From: Desulfovibrio gilichinskyi
Lineage (GTDB): Bacteria > Desulfobacterota > Desulfovibrionia > Desulfovibrionales > Desulfovibrionaceae
DNA length: 64,000 nucleotides
Direction of reading: 5' to 3'
Assembly: GCF_900177375.1 (NCBI RefSeq)
Contig: NZ_FWZU01000003.1
Coordinates: 1-64,000 of the forward strand
Shown here: in pieces, positions 25,590-32,535 of the stretch
How positions within the stretch are numbered: the stretch's first letter is position 1
How the letters are laid out: each line of letters begins with the position of its first letter
Notes under the pieces: model-generated
Seen by the model: only the letters and a program-made list of their open reading frames with translations
Told to the model about the DNA's origin: nothing
The model's database searches: none
Position numbers and translations under genes: made by a program

Positions 25590-28214
25590 ATGACAACAGA
25601 TCTAAGTTCCCTCTCTTCTCTCAGTTGGTACTGCGTTCAAATATCCCTGACTAATACCCGCAATACTTTTGCAAAGCAGCATCCGCTCTTTGTTCTGGAT
25701 GCTATTTTCAAGTTCGCCCTCGGGCGGGCTGGTCTGCGCGGGCTGCAATATTGTTTTCATCCGGTCGATAAACCTTTCGGCTGCCGGATCAGTAAAGGTT
25801 TACGGTATGAGTTGGAATTTATTTTCCCGTTCGCCACGCCAGATCAGATAAATTGCTTTCTTCAAGGTCTTTCAGATCATCTTTCCGAGCCTGCTAATAA
25901 TTTTGAATTGAGTTGTGCCGGTGATATCAGACACGAAACGTTGGCCGATCTTGCTGAGCCGGACTGTTCCGGTTCTCCGGCGGAAGTGTGCCTTGATTTT
26001 GTGACTCCATTTCCGTTTAAACCGACTGACAGCAAGCGTCGCTGGATGGTTGGAAAATGGAAATTTTTTGATGCATTCTGTAGGCGGGCCAATACTTTTT
26101 TTGATCTGGATCTAAAGCTTAGTGATGAATTTCTGGAAGGCATTACTGTCCATCCATACTTTTGGAGTTACGAGCAATACGGGCATAAGTCTCAGAGCAG
26201 CAGGGGGACGCAGTATCTTAACGGTATGACCGGACCTTTATATTTAAAAGGTAATTTGACAAAGATTATGCCCCTGCTTCTGATTTGTTCACGTATCCAC
26301 GCAGGGCGGAGGGTAGCTACGGGACAGGGATATTATGAGTTGAAAACTGCCGAGCCATATTTTGATGTGCTTTTGAAAAATGATTACGCACTTGGTGTTG
26401 CTGCTTCCAGAATTAACAGGGACAGTGATTTTTCAGCTGAGCTTGAGCGGGATTACGGATCGATAGAAAAAGCTGTATTTGAAATGCGTGATCGTCTTTT
26501 AAGTGGAAAATTTTCATGTTCACCGGCAGTACCTTTTGAGATGCGTAAACCTTATGGTGGAAGCAGGGTCATTGGGACATGTTCACCGGAGGATACGCTG
26601 ACCCAGAAATTGTTGCACCAGCTTCTTTCGCCTGTAATGGATCGCATGTTCGAACACTCTTCTATAGGTTTCAGGAAAGGGCGTTCCCGTGATGATGCAA
26701 AGAGAATGATTCAGCAAGCTATTCGCGAGGGATGCCGCTATGTGTTTGAATCGGATATTGATTCCTTTTTTGATGAAATAGACCGACCGACCATGATCCT
26801 CAAGCTCAGGAATGTCCTGCCGCAAGCTGATAGAATGATCGTTAAAGCTCTGGAGTCGTGCATTAATTCTGGTCTGATTGATGAAGAGGGACAAAACACA
26901 AAAGGTCTGGTGCAGGGCAGTTCTCTTTCTCCGTTGCTTTCGAATCTTTATCTGGACAGTGTTGATGAGCGTATGGATGAACTCGGGTATCGTTTTATCC
27001 GATACGCAGATGACTTTATCGTTTTAGCCCGCAGTGAAGAAGAGTGTAGCAAGGCGTTTGAGGATATGTGTACAGTACTTGAACCGCTCGGTTTGCGGCT
27101 TAAGGCGGAAAAGACCCGCATCAGCAATATTGACCCGGGATTTAAATTTTTCGGGATTGATCTGGACAGTGATCTTGCATGGGAAAGCATCGAACAGGCA
27201 CAGCTTAAAAGAACAGTTTACGTGTGCAATCATTTTGCTTCACTGGGTGTGGATATTGACTGTCTGGCAATCAGGAAAGACGGAATTGTCATTGCGCGTA
27301 TTCCGTTTGCCCGTACCAATGAAATTGTCGTTTATGGAAACAGCGCGGTCTCGACCAAGCTGATTCAGAAGTGCAGCTATGAAAAGATTCCTATTACTTT
27401 TTGTACTCCATCAGGTCATTATATAAATACTCTCTACCCAGATTCCCGGCAGTACCATATTACATCCGGCACTCACATGTCCCGTTATGAATCCGTTGGT
27501 GAGGCGAAAAGGGAGGACGCCGCCAAAGCTCTGGTAAGCGCGAAGATCAATAATTACATTCAGTGGCTTTCCACCCGTGATCTGCCGGATAATTTATTAC
27601 ACAAACTTGAACATGCGGAACAGGCTGTTCATACTGCTTTAAGTAAAGGTAGTCTGATGGGAGTTGAGGGTAATGCCGCGAAATTGTGTTTTTCAATTTT
27701 CAATTCTTTTATTCTGGATAGTTCCATGTGCAGTCAGGAGAGAGTTCCCCGTTCAAAGCCTGACCAACTCAACGCACTGCTGGATTTTTGCTACACCCTG
27801 TTGTTCAACCGCATAAACTCTCTGCTGCGGGTGAGAGGATTGAATCCGTATCTTGGCATTTTGCATAGCAACAAAAATGACTATGAATCTCTGGTTGCCG
27901 ATTTGCAGGAACCTTTCCGGGCCAGAATGGACCGTTTTACATTACGGTTGCTTAATAAAAACATCATAACTTCTAAGGATTTTGAAGCCGTTACTGCTAC
28001 AAAATTTAAACTGATCGGTAGCAGTATGGGTAAGATTCTTGAGCATTTTGAAAGGGAAATGTGCATCCGCATAGCAACAGAATCCGGAACATTTGCACAG
28101 TTGCTGGATGCGCAGGTTCAGAACCTGCAAAGCTGGGTTATGGGACGGGATAAATTGAAATTTTTCCGTAGCGGAGAAAGGAATTTGGTTATGGGAGAAG
28201 TTGAAATTATTTGA
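25590..28214 (+). CDS. cas6-RT-cas1: Cas6-like / reverse transcriptase / Cas1 fusion protein, 874 aa
   Basis: Three domains in one frame. Residues 1 to about 290 look like a Cas6/RAMP domain, ending with a glycine-rich loop AGRRVATGQGYYEL (238-251). Residues about 295-530 are a reverse transcriptase related to group II intron enzymes: GFRKGRS, FESDIDSFFDEI with the first catalytic Asp at 389, QGSSLSPLLSNLYLD, and RYADDF with the catalytic YADD at 472-475. Residues about 535-874 are Cas1, with the metal ligands present: Glu693 in MGVEGNAAKL, His759 in YLGILHSN and Asp771 in VADLQEPF. All active sites look intact. In relatives such as the Marinomonas mediterranea protein, this fusion with Cas2 captures RNA and makes it into spacers. 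The Cas6 part would mature the crRNAs of the nearby arrays. No Cas10 or other effector gene is in the window. Confidence 0.93.
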   Translation: MTTDLSSLSSLSWYCVQISLTNTRNTFAKQHPLFVLDAIFKFALGRAGLRGLQYCFHPVDKPFGCRISKGLRYELEFIFPFATPDQINCFLQGLSDHLSEPANNFELSCAGDIRHETLADLAEPDCSGSPAEVCLDFVTPFPFKPTDSKRRWMVGKWKFFDAFCRRANTFFDLDLKLSDEFLEGITVHPYFWSYEQYGHKSQSSRGTQYLNGMTGPLYLKGNLTKIMPLLLICSRIHAGRRVATGQGYYELKTAEPYFDVLLKNDYALGVAASRINRDSDFSAELERDYGSIEKAVFEMRDRLLSGKFSCSPAVPFEMRKPYGGSRVIGTCSPEDTLTQKLLHQLLSPVMDRMFEHSSIGFRKGRSRDDAKRMIQQAIREGCRYVFESDIDSFFDEIDRPTMILKLRNVLPQADRMIVKALESCINSGLIDEEGQNTKGLVQGSSLSPLLSNLYLDSVDERMDELGYRFIRYADDFIVLARSEEECSKAFEDMCTVLEPLGLRLKAEKTRISNIDPGFKFFGIDLDSDLAWESIEQAQLKRTVYVCNHFASLGVDIDCLAIRKDGIVIARIPFARTNEIVVYGNSAVSTKLIQKCSYEKIPITFCTPSGHYINTLYPDSRQYHITSGTHMSRYESVGEAKREDAAKALVSAKINNYIQWLSTRDLPDNLLHKLEHAEQAVHTALSKGSLMGVEGNAAKLCFSIFNSFILDSSMCSQERVPRSKPDQLNALLDFCYTLLFNRINSLLRVRGLNPYLGILHSNKNDYESLVADLQEPFRARMDRFTLRLLNKNIITSKDFEAVTATKFKLIGSSMGKILEHFEREMCIRIATESGTFAQLLDAQVQNLQSWVMGRDKLKFFRSGERNLVMGEVEII

Positions 28215-28223
28215 TTTTATACA

Positions 28224-28454
28224 GGTGTAAAAAACTGAGTGGTACCTCAACTTTTTTTAACCGCTTTTGCTGTGGAGAACTTTTTCAGGCAATTTTTGTG
28301 ATATTGTAACTGGCCGAAATAGCATGTCAAAATTTTCAAAACCCAAAACGTTTTGCTACGTCCCGAAAAAGGATGTGGAAAAGTGCTCACTTTGCAGACG
28401 TAGCTGAAAACGGCTTTGCAAGTAGCTGGAAATGGGGTAGAATAAAACCATCCT
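28224..28454 (+). promoter_or_regulatory. CRISPR leader 2
   Basis: Begins 9 nt after the cas6-RT-cas1 stop codon and ends TAAAACCATC before array 2. It is alignable with leaders 1 and 3 over its full length. The stem halves GCTACGTC and GACGTAGC are kept; the inner hairpin is shortened (AAAGTG-CT-CACTTT). Variation between the leaders is mostly in the left 120 bp, while the right 110 bp are nearly identical. Confidence 0.85.
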
Positions 28455-28836
28455 CTCAAAAGAGAGATCCATATCGGTATGGGTTATGACCAATAATTTG
28501 TCCTCAATACTAATTCGCTATCAGACTCAAAAGAGAGATCCATATCGGTATGGGTTATGACTTATATCAATACTTTCTCTGGGAAATTGGTCACATCTCA
28601 AAAGAGAGATCCATATCGGTATGGGTTATGACTGTTGGATTTAAGGTAATAACACTAGTTATTAAACTCAAAAGAGAGATCCATATCGGTATGGGTTATG
28701 ACCAAATATTGACAATATCACTGAATTCTTGATCAGCTCAAAAGAGAGATCCATATCGGTATGGGTTATGACCCAAATGAGTAGGGAGTAGGGGAAGTTC
28801 TTTCTGTCACTCAAAAGAGAGATCCATATCGGTATG
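28455..28836 (+). CRISPR. CRISPR array 2: 6 repeats, 5 spacers
   Basis: Repeats start at 28455, 28526, 28597, 28667, 28737 and 28810, in the form CTCAAAAGAGAGATCCATAT plus CGGTATGGGTTATGAC. Spacers are 35, 35, 34, 34 and 37 bp and AT-rich. The last repeat is truncated after 27 bp, retaining the hairpin but losing the 8-nt handle. A terminator follows at once. Confidence 0.97.
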
Positions 28837-28850
28837 AATCCTTGCAAAAA

Positions 28851-28887
28851 GAAAAACCGCAACTCCAATCGGAGCTGCGGTTTTTTT
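28851..28887 (+). terminator. bidirectional terminator after array 2
   Basis: AAAACCGCAACTCC pairs with GGAGCTGCGGTTTT with one internal mismatch, and is followed by TTT on the plus strand. On the minus strand it is followed by TTTTTCTTTTT. It ends the array 2 transcript and the convergent ATPase gene. Confidence 0.85.
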
Positions 28888-28915
28888 GTGTGGTGCAATA
28901 AAGCTTTGTATTAAA

Positions 28916-30046
28916 TTAAAAGGCGTTAAGCAGCCATATTCGGAAAATTGGGTCTACTATGTTCCACTGGCCGTCTTTGCTCTTTTCAATGAGATCTTGC
29001 TCACTAAGATATTTGCGGGCTGACTGAACTCCGCCGAGAGTTAGGTTGTGGGCTTGCATAAAATCGTTTGAGGTTAGTGACGCTTTCTCCTCTTCTGCAA
29101 TTCCGCGCAGTAGTTTTAATTGTCCGGTACTGATCCCTTGGATGATAGCCTGATATCCGTAGCGTTCATTAGCTATGAGAGCTTCAGATGCTTTTGCAAC
29201 GTCTTCTATCGAACATTCTTTTTCGCATAATTCAAATACTCGGTAAGCCAGAGCTTGAAGATAGTACGGATAACATTCAACCCTCTGAGATACAGCAAGG
29301 GCAACGTCTTCCGGGCATTGTTTGCCGGACTGCTCGAACTGGCTCATGATAAAATCAATGCATTCCTTTTCTGGAAGCGGTTCAAGCTCCATCATTGTTG
29401 CGCTTTGATAAAAAGGCCTGCCCCTGTTGTTGAAAATATCCAGCAGTATACGGCGACGGCTTCCTAAGAATATGTAGGATGCTTTGTGCCGCTGAATGTG
29501 CTCACGAAGCAGGGCTTCAACTCGGGGCTCTTTGATGTCCACGATATCTTGAAATTCATCCAGAGCTATACAAACTTGAAAAGTTTCTTTTTCAAGGAAT
29601 TTTCCGACCTCTTCTAATATGTTCTCTAGGGCCACCATTGGATCTACCTGACGTTTGGTCATCTGGATTTCAACCGATGGCAATCCGGTTGCGGGGTCTA
29701 TGGTAAAACTGGTTTGGATAGATGGGAATAATCCAAGCCATCTCTTTCCTTTTTCCAGCAGCGATTCATGTTCGTGAAGTCCGCTGATGATGGCTTTGGC
29801 CAGCCGATGCACTAAGTCTTCCACGGATACAAGTCGCATAAACTGAGCGTAGATAACACAAATCCCGTCGGTGCGAAGCTGGTGCTGCACGCGCCGGACA
29901 AGGGATGTTTTACCATAACGTCTGGGAGCAAAGATAACAACGTTCATGCCGTTTCCGGCATGGCTTGCCAATTCGCTCAATTCAGCCACGCGATTGCAGA
30001 AAGGCTGGTCCGGCTCCAGTGTGTCTGTATGGAATGGGTTTTTCAT
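28916..30046 (-). CDS. AAA ATPase (archaeal ATPase_2-like), 376 aa
   Basis: P-loop ATPase with Walker A in FAPRRYGKTSLVRRV (about residues 40-54), Walker B in CIALDEFQDIV (about 160-172), a sensor-like LGSRRRIL, and a C-terminal winged-helix part ending IVDPIFRIWLLNAF. The RRYGKTSL form and wHTH tail are typical of the PF01637-type ATPases found in archaea and many bacteria, often in mobile or defence-rich regions. It is convergent with array 2 and divergent from array 3. A defence or CRISPR-accessory role is possible but unproven. The start at 30046 has no clear Shine-Dalgarno. Confidence 0.8.
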   Translation of the reverse strand: MKNPFHTDTLEPDQPFCNRVAELSELASHAGNGMNVVIFAPRRYGKTSLVRRVQHQLRTDGICVIYAQFMRLVSVEDLVHRLAKAIISGLHEHESLLEKGKRWLGLFPSIQTSFTIDPATGLPSVEIQMTKRQVDPMVALENILEEVGKFLEKETFQVCIALDEFQDIVDIKEPRVEALLREHIQRHKASYIFLGSRRRILLDIFNNRGRPFYQSATMMELEPLPEKECIDFIMSQFEQSGKQCPEDVALAVSQRVECYPYYLQALAYRVFELCEKECSIEDVAKASEALIANERYGYQAIIQGISTGQLKLLRGIAEEEKASLTSNDFMQAHNLTLGGVQSARKYLSEQDLIEKSKDGQWNIVDPIFRIWLLNAF

Positions 30047-30118
30047 AACTATTGTTATTAAATTATTGTAAAGGAATAGTCAAAACTATTGTAAAGAAAT
30101 TATCGTAATACAATAGTT
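30047..30118. repeat. ATPase promoter region with ACTATTGT iterons
   Basis: Three copies of AACTATTGT: direct at 30047-30055 and 30084-30092, inverted at 30110-30118. Two longer related units (ATTATTGTAAAGGA and CTATTGTAAAGAA) overlap them. They lie directly upstream of the ATPase start on its minus strand and could be an operator, perhaps autoregulatory. Confidence 0.5.
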
Positions 30119-30134
30119 AAAGGTAGTAGGCCGC

Positions 30135-30195
30135 TTAAAATTTTCCGTAGCGGATATTTGGGGTTTGAGATGCTGAAATCATTTGGTTTTTTGCA
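30135..30195 (+). pseudogene. duplicated scrap of the cas1 3' end
   Basis: TTTTCCGTAGCGGA, then TGAAATCATTTGGTTTT and TGCAGCTGTAAAAAACTGAG, line up with the last 60 bases of cas6-RT-cas1 and its junction with leader 2 (TTTTTCCGTAGCGGA, TGAAATTATTTGATTTT and ACAGGTGTAAAAAACTGAG). A few small gaps and many substitutions separate them. This is not an expressed gene. It shows that leader 3 and array 3 came from copying the cas1-end/leader 2/array 2 segment. Confidence 0.75.
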
Positions 30196-30426
30196 GCTGT
30201 AAAAAACTGAGTGCGTTCTCAACTTTTTTGAGCTGTTTTTGCTGTGGAAAAGTATTTTTAACGATTTTTGCCATCATGCAACTCATTGAAATGGCGTGCT
30301 AAAAAAATCAAAACCTAAAACGTTTTGCTACGTCCTGAAAAAGGGTGTGGAAAAGTGCTCACTTTGCAGACGTAGCTGAAAACGGCTTTGCAACTATCTG
30401 GAAATGGGGTAGAATAAAACCATCCT
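30196..30426 (+). promoter_or_regulatory. CRISPR leader 3
   Basis: Third copy of the roughly 230-bp leader, ending TAAAACCATC next to array 3. The right-hand 110 bp nearly match leader 2, including GCTACGTC / GACGTAGC and the inner AAAGTG-CT-CACTTT hairpin. The left part is more diverged. Confidence 0.85.
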
Positions 30427-30816
30427 CTCAAAAGAGAGATCCATATCGGTATGGGTTATGACTTCGTAAAAAACTACCGCCGCCATTGCCAAGCAAACTC
30501 AAAAGAGAGATCCATATCGGTATGGGTTATGACATATCTAAATACTAATTCAAAAGTAACTCCAACTTCTCAAAAGAGAGATCCATATCGGTATGGGTTA
30601 TGACCTCAGTGAGAGAATCCACATAAATCCATTTGAATTCTCAAAAGAGAGATCCATATCGGTATGGGTTATGACTTCTTTTCATTAAACTTTAATTTAC
30701 ATTCATATTTCTCAAAAGAGAGATCCATATCGGTATGGGTTCTGACTTTCACCAGCTCTATTAATAGCGGCAGTTTCAGCCTCAAAAGAGAGATCCATAT
30801 CGGTATGGGTTATGAC
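30427..30816 (+). CRISPR. CRISPR array 3: 6 repeats, 5 spacers
   Basis: Repeats start at 30427, 30498, 30569, 30640, 30711 and 30781, same form as array 2. Repeat 5 has one change (TTCTGAC for TTATGAC). Spacers are 35, 35, 35, 35 and 34 bp. Unlike arrays 1 and 2, the last repeat is full length with its 8-nt handle. About 46 bp later the IS3 remnant begins, so the original end of the array appears to have been lost. Confidence 0.97.
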
Positions 30817-30862
30817 TTTTTGCGTATAGCTACGCAGTTCGTGGTCAATCCGGCAATGGTCT

Positions 30863-31511
30863 AAAAAATATGGCAAATTAAAGGATGTTCCACCTCAATT
30901 TCAAAAAATTTCTGCTTCCGATGAAATGAAAAAAGTACGCGAGGAAAATGCCCGTCTTCGCATTGAAAATGAAATCCTAAAAAAGGCAGCGGCGTACTTC
31001 GCAAAAGAGTCCCTCTAAAGTACGCTTGGATAGCCTTTCATGAAGGACTCTACCCTTTGGTTTCTTTGTGCAAAGTATTGTCAGTCAGTAGAAGCGGCTA
31101 TTACGACTGGAAAAAGAGATCTACGAGTAAGCAAGAGAAACGACAGGAAATAATTATTGAGGCTGCACGTCAGTCTTATTTGGACAGTGGGAAGATGTAT
31201 GGGTATCGAAAAGTGCACCATGATGTGCTTGAAAATACAGGTCTTTATTGCTGTGCTGAAACCGTAAGCCCCCTACTTGCTGCCGAAGGATTGAAATCTA
31301 AAACGATCCGCAGACATCGCTACCCGAAAACAGCTAAAGTTAAAAGTGTCATTCCAAATGTTCTTTCTCGTAACTTTACGGCTCTCGAGCCAAACCAGAA
31401 ATGGGTTTCGGATATAACGTACATCTATCGCTTATGTTTCACCGGAACAGTTTGAACAAGAATATTACCGTAAACAAAAAATAGCTGCCTAACCTAAAAC
31501 GGGCTGTCCGT
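30863..31511 (+). pseudogene. IS3-family transposase remnant (orfA and orfB, internally deleted)
   Basis: 30863-31018 encodes the C-terminal 52 residues of an OrfA (ENARLRIENEILKKAAAYF, a leucine-zipper-like tail); its HTH-bearing start and the left inverted repeat are missing. From 31018, in the next frame, OrfB begins as usual (KYAWIAFHEGLYPLVSL), with the HTH_21 region RKVHHDVLENTGLYCC and the first bases of the integrase core, NQKWVSDITYI. It then jumps, out of frame, to the OrfB C-terminus YVSPEQFEQEYYRKQKIAA at 31433-31492. The DDE core is deleted, so it is inactive. CTAAAACGGGCTGTCCGTC after the stop may be the right inverted repeat. The scar sits where the CRISPR island meets the nuo block. 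Confidence 0.85.
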
Positions 31512-31544
31512 CATCTATAGAGCAGTTCATTAAATTGCTTCTCC

Positions 31545-32534
31545 CTAGGCGGCCATGACGGCTCCGGTGATGATTATATTGACCAGTGCCAGAGGCATGA
31601 GCACCTTCCAGCAAAAGTGCATAAGTTGGTCGTAGCGCAGCCTTGGCAAGGTGCCTCTGGTCCATACCAGCAGGAAGGGGATGATGGCTGTTTTGAGCAG
31701 CAGCCAGACCGGACCGGGAAGCCAAGGACCATGCCAGCCTCCCAGAAAGAAGACGGCCATGAGCGCGCCCAGCAGCAGCATGTTTATATACTCTCCCAGA
31801 AAGAACAGGGCGAACCGCATGCCGCTGTATTCAGTATGAAATCCGGCCTGAAGTTCGTTTTCACCTTCCGGGATGTCGAATGGAATTCGCTTGGATTCGG
31901 CTAGACCGCATATAAAAAATATCAGGGCGGCCACGGGCTGGACAAGGATGAACGGGTAGCCCTTCTGCGCGTCCACGATGTCTACAAGGCTCAGTGAACC
32001 TGCCAGCATGAATATGGGAACCAGAGACAAGGACAGGGGCAGTTCGTAGCTGATCATCTGCGCAACTCCGCGCACAGCTCCGATGAGGGAAAATTTATTG
32101 TTTGAGGCCCAGCCGCCTAGGGCCACGCTGTATACTCCGATAGAAGAAAGAGCTAAAAAGATGAGCACACCGATATCCGTGTCACCTATGACCAGCGGAA
32201 CAGTATGCCCGAAGAGATGGATTTCTCCGCCAAAGGGAATCAGCGCAAAGACCGTCAGAGTCGTGAAGGTCAGAATTCCGGGAGCGATCAGAAATAGTAA
32301 TTTATCTGCTCCGTCAGGCACAAGGTCTTCCTTGAGAAGTAATTTTACCCCATCCGCCGCGAGCTGGAACAATCCGTACGGCCCGACGCGATTGGGCCCG
32401 TAGCGCAGTTGCATGCGTCCCAGCAACTTGCGCTCGAAAAGCACAAGATAGGCGGCAAGAGTCAATACCACCAGAAGTACTACCGCGCTTTTGATGATCA
32501 GCACAATCAGACCAAGCAGGAAGTCCGTACCCAT
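31545..32534 (-). CDS. nuoH: NADH-quinone oxidoreductase subunit H, 329 aa
   Basis: Membrane subunit of complex I that shapes the quinone chamber. It contains LLKEDLVPDGADKLLF, FDIPEGENELQAGFHTEYSGMRFALFFLGEYINM and TRGTLPRLRYDQLM, which are NuoH signatures. About eight helices. The ATG at 32534 is used because the Shine-Dalgarno GGGAGAG precedes it and relatives start here; it lies 1 bp after the nuoG stop. It is last in the leftward nuo operon. Confidence 0.95.
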   Translation of the reverse strand: MGTDFLLGLIVLIIKSAVVLLVVLTLAAYLVLFERKLLGRMQLRYGPNRVGPYGLFQLAADGVKLLLKEDLVPDGADKLLFLIAPGILTFTTLTVFALIPFGGEIHLFGHTVPLVIGDTDIGVLIFLALSSIGVYSVALGGWASNNKFSLIGAVRGVAQMISYELPLSLSLVPIFMLAGSLSLVDIVDAQKGYPFILVQPVAALIFFICGLAESKRIPFDIPEGENELQAGFHTEYSGMRFALFFLGEYINMLLLGALMAVFFLGGWHGPWLPGPVWLLLKTAIIPFLLVWTRGTLPRLRYDQLMHFCWKVLMPLALVNIIITGAVMAA

Positions 32535-32535
32535 T

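Noticed and set aside
25590-28214. Reverse transcriptase as part of a diversity-generating retroelement, retron or group II intron
   Set aside because: The RT is fused in frame to Cas1 and a Cas6-like domain beside cas2 and CRISPR arrays. No template/variable repeat pair, msr/msd or intron domain V structure is seen nearby.
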